The notes beneath the pieces were generated by a model. The model was not told the origin of the DNA. It saw nothing but the letters and a program-made list of their open reading frames with translations, and ran no database searches. DNA of 64,000 nt from Saprospiraceae bacterium (GTDB lineage: Bacteria; Bacteroidota; Bacteroidia; Chitinophagales; Saprospiraceae): contig JADJWN010000021.1 in the NCBI GenBank assembly GCA_016716335.1, positions 1 to 64,000 of the forward strand, written 5' to 3'. Both the position numbers and the translations under genes were made by a program. Below are positions 38,689-48,750 of the stretch, one piece after another. Position 1 is the first letter of the stretch. The number at the start of each line of letters is the position of its first letter.

Positions 38689-40878
38689 ATGTCAACGATA
38701 CGATTTAAAGCACTCGAAACCACACTATCCCGTAAGCCGGTACCCGTAGCAGAGCCTGCTGAAAGGAGATCAGAATTATTTGGTATCAATGTATTTGGCA
38801 CCAATACTTTCAAGAATTATATGCCCAAAGAGGCCTACAATGCAGTGACAGATGCCATTCAGCATGGAAAAAAAATAGACAGGAAGATAGCAGATCAGGT
38901 TGCCTCTGCGATGAAAGCATGGGCAATATCCAAAGGAGCCACACACTATACACACTGGTTTCAACCTCTGACAGGTGCAACTGCCGAAAAGCATGACGCC
39001 TTCTTTGAGCCCACCGGCGACGGAACAGCCATAGACAAGTTTGACGGTAGCCAGTTGGTACAGCAGGAACCGGATGCTTCAAGTTTTCCAAGCGGAGGTA
39101 TCAGAAATACTTTTGAAGCCCGGGGATATACAGCCTGGGACCCTACTTCTCCGGCCTTTATCATGGGTACTACCTTGTGCATACCCTCAGTGTTCGTATC
39201 CTACACAGGGGAAGCATTGGACAATAAAACCCCTTTGCTCAGGGCAGCCCAAAGTATAGATCATGCTGCCACAGAAGTAGCCCGCTATTTCGATAAAAAT
39301 GTCAATAAAGTGATTGCCACCCTGGGGTGGGAACAGGAATATTTTCTGATCGACAGTGCACTGGCAGCATCCAGGCCGGATCTTATGATGGCAGGGAGAG
39401 TTTTGCTGGGTCAACAGGCCGCCAAAGGGCAGCAGCTCGAAGACCATTATTTCGGTTCCATTCCGGAAAGAGCACTGGCTTTCATGCGTGAGCTTGAAAT
39501 AGAATGTATCAAATTGGGAATCCCGGTAAAAACGAGACATAATGAAGTGGCTCCCAATCAATTTGAGGTCGCTCCCTTGTATGAGGAAGTAAATCTTGCC
39601 GTAGATCACAACTCACTGCTCATGGATGTAATGAGCAAGGTGGGTGCAAGGCATAATTTTACCGTCTTACTGCATGAAAAACCCTTTGCAGGGATCAATG
39701 GCTCCGGTAAGCACAACAACTGGTCGCTGGCCACAGATACCGGAGTAAACCTCCTTAGTCCGGGCAAGACACCCAAAAGCAATCTGATGTTTCTGACCTT
39801 TTTTATCAATACCATTAAGGCAGTACATGATTATGCAGACCTGCTCAGAGCCTCCATTGCTTCAGCCAATAATGACCACCGGCTCGGAGCCAACGAAGCA
39901 CCACCTGCCATAATATCAGTTTTTATTGGGCAGCAGCTTTCAGAGGTACTTGACGAATTGGAAAGAGTCACGGATGGCAACCTTTCACCGGAAGAAAAAA
40001 CCGAACTCAAGCTCAACGTAGTAGGTAAAATCCCTGAAATCCTGCTGGACAATACCGACAGAAACAGGACTTCTCCTTTTGCCTTCACAGGTAATAAGTT
40101 TGAATTCAGAGCTGTCGGTTCGTCTGCCAACTGTGCAAAACCCATGACTGTCCTGACAACCATTGTGGCTGAGCAACTCCGTGTATTCAAAAACGATGTA
40201 GATGCGCTGATTGACAAAAAGGGGTACAAAAAAGATGATGCCATATTCAATGTACTGAGAGAATATATCAAAGCTTCCAAAAAAATACGGTTTGAAGGAG
40301 ATGGATACAGTGAGGAATGGGTAGAAGAGGCAAAAAAAAGAGGGTTGTCAAATCTTAAAAATACTCCTGAGGCTCTGAAAGTGCAGGTATCCAAAGAGAG
40401 TATCTCCTTATTTGAAAGACACAATGTCATGAATAAGACCGAGATCGAGGCACGGTATGAAATAGAGCTGGAAGAGTACATCAAAAAAATACAGATAGAA
40501 GGCAGAATTCTGGGAGACCTCACGACTAACCATATCATTCCTACAGCTATCAGGTATCAGAACAGAATCATTTCGAATGTGCAGGGCCTGAAGGATATTT
40601 TCGGCAAAGATTATGAAGAGCATGCCAAGGAACAGATTAATCTGATTAAGTCCATTTCAAAATACATCAATTCAATCCTGAACGATGTGGAAGCCATGAC
40701 AGAGGAGCGCAAAAAGGCAAATAAATTAGACCATGCCGACAAACGTGCCGATGCATATTGCAATAAAGTCAAGCCCTACTTTGAGAAAATCAGGTATGCC
40801 TGTGACAAATTGGAGCTACTGGTCGATGATGAGCTATGGCCAATGACCAAATACAGAGAACTCTTGTTTACCAGATAA
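38689..40878 (+). CDS. glnN: Glutamine synthetase type III
   Basis: ATP-dependent ammonia assimilation onto glutamate in the cytoplasm. At 729 residues it has the GSIII length, and the N-terminal ELFGINVFGTNTF block is typical of that class. Active-site motifs include GWEQEYFLID (metal-binding Glu), KTRHNEVAPNQFEVAP, GINGSGKHNNWSL, the DNTDRNRTSPFAFTGNKFEFRAVGSSANC region for ATP and glutamate, and the long helical GSIII tail. Intact. Its own promoter is predicted upstream and a good terminator lies 24 bp downstream, so it is probably monocistronic. Confidence 0.96.
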   Translation: MSTIRFKALETTLSRKPVPVAEPAERRSELFGINVFGTNTFKNYMPKEAYNAVTDAIQHGKKIDRKIADQVASAMKAWAISKGATHYTHWFQPLTGATAEKHDAFFEPTGDGTAIDKFDGSQLVQQEPDASSFPSGGIRNTFEARGYTAWDPTSPAFIMGTTLCIPSVFVSYTGEALDNKTPLLRAAQSIDHAATEVARYFDKNVNKVIATLGWEQEYFLIDSALAASRPDLMMAGRVLLGQQAAKGQQLEDHYFGSIPERALAFMRELEIECIKLGIPVKTRHNEVAPNQFEVAPLYEEVNLAVDHNSLLMDVMSKVGARHNFTVLLHEKPFAGINGSGKHNNWSLATDTGVNLLSPGKTPKSNLMFLTFFINTIKAVHDYADLLRASIASANNDHRLGANEAPPAIISVFIGQQLSEVLDELERVTDGNLSPEEKTELKLNVVGKIPEILLDNTDRNRTSPFAFTGNKFEFRAVGSSANCAKPMTVLTTIVAEQLRVFKNDVDALIDKKGYKKDDAIFNVLREYIKASKKIRFEGDGYSEEWVEEAKKRGLSNLKNTPEALKVQVSKESISLFERHNVMNKTEIEARYEIELEEYIKKIQIEGRILGDLTTNHIIPTAIRYQNRIISNVQGLKDIFGKDYEEHAKEQINLIKSISKYINSILNDVEAMTEERKKANKLDHADKRADAYCNKVKPYFEKIRYACDKLELLVDDELWPMTKYRELLFTR

Positions 40879-40901
40879 TACATGTCAGCATTTGAATATA
40901 A

Positions 40902-40935
40902 GCCCTGTTATCCTGCCGGATGCAGGGTTTTTTAT
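40902..40935 (+). terminator. glnN terminator
   Basis: CCCTG (40903-40907) and CAGGG (40923-40927) enclose a nested ATCC/GGAT pairing and are followed by six T. Confidence 0.75.
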
Positions 40936-40973
40936 TTATATTAATGCCAAACTAAATGATGATTGCCGAAAAC

Positions 40974-41675
40974 TTAGGATAGTACTTTGGACAATGTCGC
41001 TGCAAAAGAGGTAAGGTATTTGTCCATATCCCGCGATTTGTATTGCATGATGTATCGGGGATGTTCAAGGACCGCAATCATATCAAATATCCTTAGTCTC
41101 CTATTAATGGCCTCAAAATGAGCAGCATTTTTCTTACCCAGGACAAAACAAATATCCCGAAATAATGGAAATGAGGATTGTATAAGCAGATTTTCTTCAA
41201 TAAACGGTATGGCAGCCTCTTCCAGAGATTGGGAATCATAGTAATTGTAATTCAGCCACTTTCCCGATTCATTCATTTTTACAAAACCTAAGGGACTGAC
41301 AGATGTAATATAGAACCTGTGATAAAATCTCACAGGCCCGCCAAGATATTCAATGAGTTTATAAAAAAATACAGAGGAAGGCTCATAGCTTTTCAATCCA
41401 TGCACCTCAATCCCGCATACCTCCTGCATGCGATATGTATCCGTAAATGCTATCCCTGTGGTGCCTGCTCCCAATCTTCCGGGATTTATACCCATGATGA
41501 CATACCTCCTGTCTTCATCACTGTAATACTTGCTGTAAAATGTTTCTACCATTTGCATGACTACAGGATTTTCACGGAATGGATGCATCATCCTGATATC
41601 GCCCGGGAGCACGATTTCCGGCTTTAAACCATGAATCCAATGTAATATCTGGTCTGCAAAAGTCATGGCAATCAA
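40974..41675 (-). CDS. SMUG2-like uracil-DNA glycosylase family protein
   Basis: 233 residues in the UDG fold. The first active-site loop reads MGINPGRLGAGTTGIAFTD near residue 61, and the second motif LEHPRYIMQYK near 205. This pattern matches the SMUG2 (DUF4918) branch common in Bacteroidota. It should excise uracil or related bases from DNA. It follows the trehalase gene in the same direction after 9 bp, though the functional link is unclear. Confidence 0.82.
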   Translation of the reverse strand: MIAMTFADQILHWIHGLKPEIVLPGDIRMMHPFRENPVVMQMVETFYSKYYSDEDRRYVIMGINPGRLGAGTTGIAFTDTYRMQEVCGIEVHGLKSYEPSSVFFYKLIEYLGGPVRFYHRFYITSVSPLGFVKMNESGKWLNYNYYDSQSLEEAAIPFIEENLLIQSSFPLFRDICFVLGKKNAAHFEAINRRLRIFDMIAVLEHPRYIMQYKSRDMDKYLTSFAATLSKVLS

Positions 41676-41684
41676 AAGATATTA

Positions 41685-43190
41685 TCAGCCTTTATTCCTC
41701 TGTGTGTGAAAAAAATCAAGGTAAACCCCGTTGGTCCATCCAAATCCATCCTGTACCGGATACTCTCCCCCACCCGCCTCCAGCGTCAGGTCCTCCACAT
41801 TGTATTTTTCCATAAGCTTACCGGTATCCCTGAAGACTTTTTCCACAAGATGCATCCATCTCCTTCGGATTTCATCAGCCAATTCAATGTAACCATAGTT
41901 TTCCAGACCTTTTACAGCTATCCATTGTAAGGGAGCCCAACCATTGGGCGCATCCCACTGCTGACCGGAATACACAGTGGTAGTCACCAGTCCTCCGGGT
42001 TTCAGAAACGTCTCTTCCAATATATGAGCAATCCGGGTTGCCTGTGATGCATCTGCTATACCCATCCACAAAGGATAACAGGCCGCCAGGCTATATATCC
42101 CTGTATGGGATCCTGTGATCAGGTTGTAATCAAAATACCATCCCGCCTCTTCATTCCAGAAATATTGCTGCATAGCCAGCTTTCTCTTTTCCGATTGCAT
42201 CCCGTAGAAAGCGGATTTCTGTTCATTTCCAGCTATTTCATGTACTCTCTGTAGTATTTTTTCCATTTTGTACATTAAGGCATTCAAATCCACAGGCAGA
42301 ATATCAATCGTTTGTATTGTCTTTAGTTCCTTAGCTTCTTTGATCCACCGGGAACTGAAATCCCATCCTGACTCACAGGCTGCACGGATGTTTCTCCACA
42401 GGCGGTAAGCATTCTGATCGGTGACTTTCACCATGTGAAGATCTTCTGCATAAGATTCCGGCCTGGGTTCTTCTACAGCATCATAATATCGATTGAGCCG
42501 GATATTTTCGCCTAAATTGACAAGTCTGAGTTCTACTCTGAAGTCTAAGATTCCACCCACATACATCCAGAATGCATACTCCTTTTCCATACTATCCAGA
42601 AACTCCGGATAAACTTCTGCCTCCCCGTAATTTTGTGCGAGCAATTCTACCATCAGTGCAAAAAAGGGAGGCTGAGATCTCGAAAGATAATACAGACGGT
42701 TGCCATTAGGTATATGACCAAAGCTGTCAATCAGATACTTAAAATTCTGTACCATATATTTCACCATATCCCATCTGCCGGAGCGGGCCAATCCCAACAT
42801 GGTAAAATAACTATCCCAGTAGTATATCTCTCTGAAACGACCACCCGGCACCACATAGGGGAAGGGCAACGGAATCAAGGACCCAACTCCCTCGGCCTCT
42901 GTATCCTTCCTTGTGAGTAATTCCCATAAATTTTCAATGTGTGCCAGAATGTTATGGGCGGGTTTTACCGATCGAGCACTTTCCCCCGACAGCTTAAAAT
43001 TTTTCATTACAAATGCTTTCAGATCAAAATCCTTCCTGAACTTTTGCTGAAAATACCCTTGGGTTATTTTGTGTAAATCTCCTTTGGGAACGGCATCCGC
43101 AAAGGTCTTGGAGTCAGTAAAAATTCCGGCTTTCTGGACTTCATGAAAAAGCTGACCGAATTTATTATCCCTTAAGTAGTCTTGTATCAT
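41685..43190 (-). CDS. Trehalase (glycoside hydrolase family 37)
   Basis: Splits trehalose into two glucoses. Both family signatures are intact: PGGRFREIYYWDSYF near residue 120 and QWDAPNGWAPLQW near 410, with PNGNRLYYLSRSQPP between and the C-terminal EKYNVEDLTLEAGGGEYPVQDGFGWTNGV. I take the ATG at 43190, which overlaps the MFS stop as ATGA, over the earlier in-frame start at 43235. That gives 501 residues without a signal peptide, so it is probably cytoplasmic like TreF. The preceding transporter is a plausible trehalose or disaccharide importer. Confidence 0.92.
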   Translation of the reverse strand: MIQDYLRDNKFGQLFHEVQKAGIFTDSKTFADAVPKGDLHKITQGYFQQKFRKDFDLKAFVMKNFKLSGESARSVKPAHNILAHIENLWELLTRKDTEAEGVGSLIPLPFPYVVPGGRFREIYYWDSYFTMLGLARSGRWDMVKYMVQNFKYLIDSFGHIPNGNRLYYLSRSQPPFFALMVELLAQNYGEAEVYPEFLDSMEKEYAFWMYVGGILDFRVELRLVNLGENIRLNRYYDAVEEPRPESYAEDLHMVKVTDQNAYRLWRNIRAACESGWDFSSRWIKEAKELKTIQTIDILPVDLNALMYKMEKILQRVHEIAGNEQKSAFYGMQSEKRKLAMQQYFWNEEAGWYFDYNLITGSHTGIYSLAACYPLWMGIADASQATRIAHILEETFLKPGGLVTTTVYSGQQWDAPNGWAPLQWIAVKGLENYGYIELADEIRRRWMHLVEKVFRDTGKLMEKYNVEDLTLEAGGGEYPVQDGFGWTNGVYLDFFHTQRNKG

Positions 43191-44443
43191 TGAGAAATAC
43201 TTTTGTTTTGTACGGACAACCTGTATAAGAACCACATGGATACAATCAGCGCCACCACAGGTATCAATGAAAAATAAAATGCCCTGACTCCTCCGAATGC
43301 TTCAAAGAGGTGACCTGTGATCATGGAGCCTGTTGTACCTCCCAGAGCTGAAAACAACACAATAAGCCCTGACATCGAGCTGTGCATATACTTGGGCAAA
43401 GCACTCAATACAACAGAATTGATGGTAGGATACACCGGAGCAAGGAAGATACCCATCAAAGGAAACAGATACACCACGACCGGTGCATTAAACCAGCTTA
43501 TGCCTTCTCTGATCTCCGGAAGGTTTTGCGTCAGCGGCAGATTCAACACGATACAAAGCCCTACCATCCCCACACAAAACACTGCAAATCTGATCCATAC
43601 CACGTATTTCAGAATAAACCCTGCCATCAATCTGCCTACTGCAAATGCTCCGGCCAGCACTGCCCCGGCCTGTATGCTCATACTCGCCGGCACCGACAAT
43701 ACATCCTGGTAAAAGGTAGGTGTCCAGGTCTGAAAACTTTGTTCTATCAATACAAACAGGAAGGCACTGATTACAAATACGATTGCCAGTGGTTTTAACG
43801 CCAGCTTCCACATGGCTGCAAAATCAGCCCATAGACCCTCAGAAGCAGTGTTTTGAGCCTGGGATTCATCCAGTCTGCTCACATAAAGCAGGGCTGCTGC
43901 CATAAGTGTAAGTGCACCGAGATACCAGTACACATTAAGCCATTCCTTAGATTTGGGATTTGCATCATCTATAAATAGGCTGAAAAAGACATTACCGGCC
44001 AATACGCCTATCATAAAAAATCCCTCAATCAGACTCATCAGACTGCTGTGCCCCTTTACATCCGAGGTCACCAATCCAATAGCCGAAAACACACTGATTT
44101 TAATCAAGGCAAAAGAAATGCCCACCATCATGAAGAGTATTTTGAAATACCAGAAATCATTCGCAACGCCGGCAATCACAAAGCAGGATATTGCTACCAG
44201 CAGTAATCCTGCCATCATTCCCCGTTTTATCCCTATACGAGGCAAAAATGAGGCTAATATCAGCGAACATATGGCGATAGGCAGGTCTTTGAATCCCTCC
44301 AGAATACTCGCTCCCGCTTTGGATACATCATAATTGCGTTGCACCTGCAATATCACCGTCCCCACAGAATTCAGCAATACGGCAAAGACCATATAATTCA
44401 ATATCATGGATATGCGAATGAGTAAAGTGTTGGATATCGCCAT
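43187..44443 (-). CDS. MFS sugar transporter (FucP-like)
   Basis: 418 residues with about twelve helices. Segments such as LVTSDVKGHSSLMSLIEGFFMIGVLAGN, SFQTWTPTFYQDVL and LFPLMGIFLAPVYPTINSVVLSALPKYMHSSMSGL resemble the fucose/galactose permease branch of the MFS. Its last codon overlaps the trehalase start (ATGA), implying a two-gene unit in which it imports trehalose or a related disaccharide; that substrate is inferred. Intact. Confidence 0.83.
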   Translation of the reverse strand: MAISNTLLIRISMILNYMVFAVLLNSVGTVILQVQRNYDVSKAGASILEGFKDLPIAICSLILASFLPRIGIKRGMMAGLLLVAISCFVIAGVANDFWYFKILFMMVGISFALIKISVFSAIGLVTSDVKGHSSLMSLIEGFFMIGVLAGNVFFSLFIDDANPKSKEWLNVYWYLGALTLMAAALLYVSRLDESQAQNTASEGLWADFAAMWKLALKPLAIVFVISAFLFVLIEQSFQTWTPTFYQDVLSVPASMSIQAGAVLAGAFAVGRLMAGFILKYVVWIRFAVFCVGMVGLCIVLNLPLTQNLPEIREGISWFNAPVVVYLFPLMGIFLAPVYPTINSVVLSALPKYMHSSMSGLIVLFSALGGTTGSMITGHLFEAFGGVRAFYFSLIPVVALIVSMWFLYRLSVQNKSISQ

Positions 44444-44608
44444 TTTGAGATTTTTTTATCAAGACAAATGTATTATTTTCAGCATGGACAGATTATTTTT
44501 TCAGAAACTAAATTCAAAATCCGGAAAACTGATTAAACTAAACCTCCACCATAATATCAAAGGGTAGTGCATCGATTTCATTCATTACAATAAAATTATG
44601 CGAAAAAA

Positions 44609-45472
44609 ATGAGTATCAATGATAAAATTATCCGTCTGTATGACGAATACACCCACAGGCCCATGTCCAGAAAAGCATTTATGCATGAGTTGGTACGTAT
44701 GACAGGCAGTATGGCTGCAGCCATAAGTGCCTTAAAGCTTCTGGAAAATGATTACGCTAATATGGCAGCAACGAAATATGAGGGTATCCTTACGGTAAAG
44801 GTGGAGTGGACAGCTCCATATGGCAGAATGACCGGATATCTCGCCAGACCCGAAGATGAAAGTAAAAAAAGGGGAGCTGTGATCATCATTCATGAAAACA
44901 GAGGACTCAACCAACACATAGAGGATGTGACCCGAAGGGCTGCTGTTGCAGGTTTTGTGGCACTTGCGCCTGATGCGCTTTCGCTCATGGGAGGTACTCC
45001 GACGGATGCGGATGAAGCCAGAAATATGATTTCAAAACTCGATCCGGATGTAAATCTCAGCAATTTTGTCAGTGCCGGAGACTATCTGAAAAGTCTGAAG
45101 TATTGTAACGGAAACATCGGTTGTGTCGGATTTTGCTGGGGTGGATATATGGCTAATCAGCTTGCCGTACATATGCCTGACCTCAGGGCTGCTGTGGCAT
45201 TTTATGGCAGACAGCCCAAAACCGATGATGTACCTTCCATCAGAGCAGCCATTCAGCTCCATTATGCCGGGAAAGATGAGCGGGTCAATGCCGGCATTGA
45301 GACATATCTATCTGCACTGCAGCAGTATGGAAAGCACTATGAGTACTATATGTATGAGGGTGTGGAGCATGCTTTTCACAATGACACCTCGGCTGCAAGG
45401 TACAACGAACAGGCTGCCGGACTTGCATGGGACCGCACTATTCGTTTTCTCAAAACCCAACTTGAGCTTTAA
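44609..45472 (+). CDS. Dienelactone hydrolase family protein
   Basis: An alpha/beta hydrolase of 287 residues. HENRGLNQHIEDVTRRAAVAGF is the typical oxyanion/lid region near residue 95. The nucleophile is Cys in GFCWGGYMA near 175, with the acid in GKDERVNAG and the His in EHAFHND near 258, the DLH triad. An N-terminal segment (YDEYTHRPMSRKAFMHELVRMTGSMAAAISAL) is close to a twin-arginine-like leader but lacks RR, so its location is unsure. Substrate unknown. Divergent from the MFS-trehalase unit. Confidence 0.85.
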   Translation: MSINDKIIRLYDEYTHRPMSRKAFMHELVRMTGSMAAAISALKLLENDYANMAATKYEGILTVKVEWTAPYGRMTGYLARPEDESKKRGAVIIIHENRGLNQHIEDVTRRAAVAGFVALAPDALSLMGGTPTDADEARNMISKLDPDVNLSNFVSAGDYLKSLKYCNGNIGCVGFCWGGYMANQLAVHMPDLRAAVAFYGRQPKTDDVPSIRAAIQLHYAGKDERVNAGIETYLSALQQYGKHYEYYMYEGVEHAFHNDTSAARYNEQAAGLAWDRTIRFLKTQLEL

Positions 45473-45557
45473 AACCTGCCAATTTTAACAAAGATTTAGG
45501 AATTTTATCCCGATATGCATTAAACTCCCCGGCAATGAAATGTGTCTTTATCCCGTT

Positions 45558-46049
45558 ATGAAGAATATTTTGATTTTATTGATGATATTTTTCAGTGCTC
45601 ACTGTGCAAAAGTGTACGGTCAGAAAAATGTAGAGGTCTTTACAGATTTTGAATTATTTGAAAAATCCATTATGCACAGGTCCGGAGACAGTGTGTATGT
45701 GATAAACTTTTGGGCTACATGGTGCAAACCCTGTGTACAGGAGCTGCCGTATTTTGATATCCTGCAGCAGAAGTACAGAGACAGCAGCCTGAAAGTCATT
45801 CTGGTAAGTCTCGATGACTCAAGATATGTGCATGAAAGAGTAGTAAGATTTATGGAGAGCAAAAAAGTCGAATCTGAGGTGGTACTCCTTGCAGCACCGG
45901 ATGCAAACGCATGGATAGACCGGGTGGATACTAACTGGGAAGGTTCAATACCTGCCACCCTATTTTATAAGGGAAATAAGCGGATATTTAAGGAGGAGGA
46001 ATTTGAACACTTTGAAGACCTCGAACAGATTGTGAAATCTTTTTTTTAA
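45558..46049 (+). CDS. TlpA-like thioredoxin-fold protein
   Basis: About 163 residues from the ATG at 45558, which gives a clean signal peptide (NILILLMIFFSAHCAKVYG); an in-frame ATG at 45540 is less likely. The redox centre is NFWATWCKPCVQELPYFD with CxxC, and the cis-Pro is in GSIPATLFY. It should act as a periplasmic thiol-disulphide reductase. The next gene, 19 bp on, is a second thioredoxin-fold protein, so the two probably act together. Confidence 0.85.
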   Translation: MKNILILLMIFFSAHCAKVYGQKNVEVFTDFELFEKSIMHRSGDSVYVINFWATWCKPCVQELPYFDILQQKYRDSSLKVILVSLDDSRYVHERVVRFMESKKVESEVVLLAAPDANAWIDRVDTNWEGSIPATLFYKGNKRIFKEEEFEHFEDLEQIVKSFF

Positions 46050-46068
46050 CCATTAAACATAAACTGAT

Positions 46069-46659
46069 ATGATTCAATTATTTGTGGCATTTTTATCGGT
46101 TTTTATGCTTGGCGGTGAGCCTCTCAACGGGTACAAACCGGGAGATAAAGCTACAGACTTTTTTCTGAAAGGCATTGATGGTAAATTTTACTCTTTGTCT
46201 TCTTTTCCGAATGCAAAGGGCTACATCGTGGTATTTACCTGCAATCACTGTCCTTATGCCGTCATGTACGAAGACAGAATCAATGATCTGGCAAAAAAAT
46301 ACGGTCCTCAGGGCTACCATCTTATCGCCATAAACCCTAATGACCCGGAAGTGCAGCCGGCTGACAGCTTTGAAAAAATGAAAGAAAGAGCTGATGAAAA
46401 GAGTTTTGTCTTTCCATACCTGTTTGACGAAGGGCAAAAAATATATCCGCTGTACGGTGCTACCAAGACACCCCATGTCTTCCTGCTGGATGCCCAGAGG
46501 GTGGTAAAATACATTGGCGCCATTGACGACAATCCTCAGGATGCATCAGCTGTAAAGGTCAGATATCTGGAAAATGCCATTGCCGCTTTGAATGCCGGTA
46601 AGAATCCTGAACCGGAAACCACCAAAGCCATTGGCTGTTCCATAAAATTCAAGAAATAG
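46069..46659 (+). CDS. Redoxin/thioredoxin family protein with CNHCPY centre
   Basis: 196 residues with a hydrophobic start (LFVAFLSVFMLGG) and the fold PGDKATDFFLKGIDGKFYSLSSF...YIVVFTCNHCPYAVMYEDRI. CNHC is the redox pair of the AhpC/TSA-like subgroup that ends GATKTPHVFLLDAQRVVKYIGAIDDNP with its cis-Pro. Likely a periplasmic or membrane-attached thiol reductase or peroxidase relative; substrate unknown. Confidence 0.85.
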   Translation: MIQLFVAFLSVFMLGGEPLNGYKPGDKATDFFLKGIDGKFYSLSSFPNAKGYIVVFTCNHCPYAVMYEDRINDLAKKYGPQGYHLIAINPNDPEVQPADSFEKMKERADEKSFVFPYLFDEGQKIYPLYGATKTPHVFLLDAQRVVKYIGAIDDNPQDASAVKVRYLENAIAALNAGKNPEPETTKAIGCSIKFKK

Positions 46660-46768
46660 TTCTCATGTAGATACTTAGAATGTTTTAGTGGTTAATAAAT
46701 GTCGGGCCGGAGGAAGTAAAATTTCTCCGGCTTTTTTAGTTTTATGGCTGATTAAAAAGTGTAGGATT

Positions 46769-47254
46769 ATGAGAATGATAATAGGAGCAATAATATGCCT
46801 GATGCTGATCTTTTCATCAGGGTGTGGTAATAAGTCCGCCAAACACGATGCTTCACTCAGTCTGATGAAGTACGGCATACCTGTGAGTCTTGCAGTAGCT
46901 GCTGACGCAGAAGTAATAACCGGCAATAATACCGGAAAGAGTGTGGATGTTCATGTAAAGCATGGTGAGGATTTTCACATGCATATATTTCAGACTGAAG
47001 CAGTCACCAACGATATATCATACCTGGTGCAAAAACAAAAGGAACAGGTAAGTTCCAATCCATTTTTCATTAAATTTGTAGAAGAGTATCCTGACGGATT
47101 TATTTATGAAAAATATAAGGCAGACGAATCAGGTAAATGTTATGACTTCAAAAAAATAAAATTACAAGGTACACAGGAGATTATTTTTGAGTGTGCCATT
47201 ACTTTCGAATCTGATGAAAAAAATATCAAAAGAATGTACCAATCCATCCTTTAA
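46769..47254 (+). CDS. Lipoprotein of unknown function
   Basis: The start is the ATG at 46769, preceded by GTAGGA; the open frame extends further left but without signal character. The protein begins MRMIIGAIICLMLIFSSGCGN, with a lipobox whose Cys would be acylated. The remaining 140 residues are a compact alpha/beta domain (VDVHVKHGEDFHMHIFQTEA...YPDGFIYEKYKADESGKCYDFKKIKLQG) that I do not recognise. 161 residues, intact, followed by a hairpin terminator. Confidence 0.7.
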   Translation: MRMIIGAIICLMLIFSSGCGNKSAKHDASLSLMKYGIPVSLAVAADAEVITGNNTGKSVDVHVKHGEDFHMHIFQTEAVTNDISYLVQKQKEQVSSNPFFIKFVEEYPDGFIYEKYKADESGKCYDFKKIKLQGTQEIIFECAITFESDEKNIKRMYQSIL

Positions 47255-47256
47255 AA

Positions 47257-47295
47257 AGAAAAGGCCGGCTCCGGGGGAAGAGCCAGCCTTTCTGA
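47257..47295. terminator. Bidirectional hairpin terminator
   Basis: AAGGCCGGCTC (47261-47271) pairs with GAGCCAGCCTT (47280-47290) apart from one mismatch. The T-rich flank is better on the minus side (TTTTCTTTTT). Confidence 0.6.
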
Positions 47296-47304
47296 CTTGC
47301 ATCT

Positions 47305-47373
47305 TTAAGCTTCTTTTAAAATCCTGTCCCCGAACATTATCAGGATCATCAAAGCTATCGTGAATATAATCAT
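47305..47373 (-). CDS. Possible 22-residue hydrophobic small protein
   Basis: A short frame reads MIIFTIALMILIMFGDRILKEA: a single membrane-length hydrophobic helix with a charged tail, the shape of real small membrane proteins. It lies between two convergent genes. No strong ribosome site is visible and the frame is short enough to be chance. Confidence 0.25.
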   Translation of the reverse strand: MIIFTIALMILIMFGDRILKEA

Positions 47374-47553
47374 GGGTAATAATTTTCAGACTTCATTCAA
47401 ATAAGGCTCAAATTATACCAAAACTAAATATGAGTCAAGCCCTGATTCTTTGAAAGGTCAAATTTACCACATTTTTAACACATTATAAAATATTTTAATA
47501 TAATATTCACTTTTGCTGCATCCCTTTCAGCACCGGGGTAGCAGATGAGGTGA

Positions 47554-48465
47554 TTACATTGGTATGGTGGAGAGATATTTTCTGTACAGCTTCATCATAG
47601 CGAATATGTTATTGAAAACGGCCGGGTACTTGCTGACATCAATCACTAATATTTTATCCCTAAAATTCTGCTCCAGGTAGCCGGATGATAAATAATTCCA
47701 ATTGAAAGCCTTCAGGTAATCATGTATTCTTTCAAATTCGGGAAGAACCTCCTCAACCATCTTCATATCCTCAAGGAGATCAAAAAAGCGGGCCTGATCT
47801 AAAAGGTCATCGTCTGATCTGCCTGATTTCACCAGACCATCTGCCAATGTACTAAGAAAAACCAATTGGTAATACAACCAATTATATTCCAAAAATGAAG
47901 AATCTTTAGTTTTTAGGTAGTATTCAGATGCCTCAAGCATGAGCGGATCGAGAGTATCCATCCAGCTGTGCAATGAATCATAATCAATAGGCTCTCCGGA
48001 GGCATACAAGCTGTCCCACACATTTTCCAATTGATACTTCAAAATAAAAAAATCTTTACCCTTCTGCATCATGCCGGGTTCGTTTGTATCGATAACAATA
48101 TTGGCTGAATTGGACAATAAATCATTTGAAAAATCCACTCTGAAAAAAGCACAGAATGAAAATTCCTGTATATCGGATTCATCGGTATCAATGACAAGAC
48201 TGATATATTTTCCCGAATGATTTCCTCTGAAAACAATTCCTTTTTTATCAAAATTCGGGCATGTGTGCCCTTCACATTTTCCTTCCTGAGCTATAAACCC
48301 GGTATCGCCCATGTCCTGAAAATGTTGAAACACAGCACCGAGATATGCTATGAAATCTTCAAAGGATTTATCGTCGTAGATTTTTTCGGGATTCAGCATC
48401 GCCGATATTTGACTTAATTCCATACGCTGGAAATAATGAATAAACCGGTAGAGGATGGGATGCAT
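47554..48465 (-). CDS. Conserved hypothetical protein
   Basis: I do not recognise this 303-residue protein. It has no signal peptide or membrane helix. It is rich in acidic and aromatic residues, with a CEGHTCPNFDKKG segment near residue 63 whose Cys/His spacing could bind a metal, and a mostly helical second half. It is the last ordinary gene before the CRISPR array and converges with the lipoprotein gene across the terminator. Codon use looks like its neighbours. Confidence 0.6.
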   Translation of the reverse strand: MHPILYRFIHYFQRMELSQISAMLNPEKIYDDKSFEDFIAYLGAVFQHFQDMGDTGFIAQEGKCEGHTCPNFDKKGIVFRGNHSGKYISLVIDTDESDIQEFSFCAFFRVDFSNDLLSNSANIVIDTNEPGMMQKGKDFFILKYQLENVWDSLYASGEPIDYDSLHSWMDTLDPLMLEASEYYLKTKDSSFLEYNWLYYQLVFLSTLADGLVKSGRSDDDLLDQARFFDLLEDMKMVEEVLPEFERIHDYLKAFNWNYLSSGYLEQNFRDKILVIDVSKYPAVFNNIFAMMKLYRKYLSTIPM

Positions 48466-48750
48466 AAGAAATATATAGTTTTGAAAAAGTAAATATACGA
48501 TTATTCAATATATGATGCCTCCATCCAACAGTTAAATCTAAGAATTATGATAAGTAATGCCAGATATTTGGCCCATATTTTATACCCTTTTGAGTGCCGG
48601 AGTCCCAACCGTACGATTTCCCGAAAACTTCAGGAATGAATTTAAAGTAAAAGTTTATCACGATATAAATTTGCCGGTTTCACTCTCCCAACCTATGGGA
48701 CAGAGTTTATCACGCTCCAGAGTGACGAATTCACGCCAAGGCGTGACACA
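48466..48750. other. Array trailer flank with palindromic modules
   Basis: From about 48690 it holds GGGACAG, ATCACGCTCCAGAGTGA and TCACGCCAAGGCGTGA, the same hairpin modules found inside interrupted CRISPR repeats. The open frame over 48557-48817 is not considered a gene. Confidence 0.5.
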
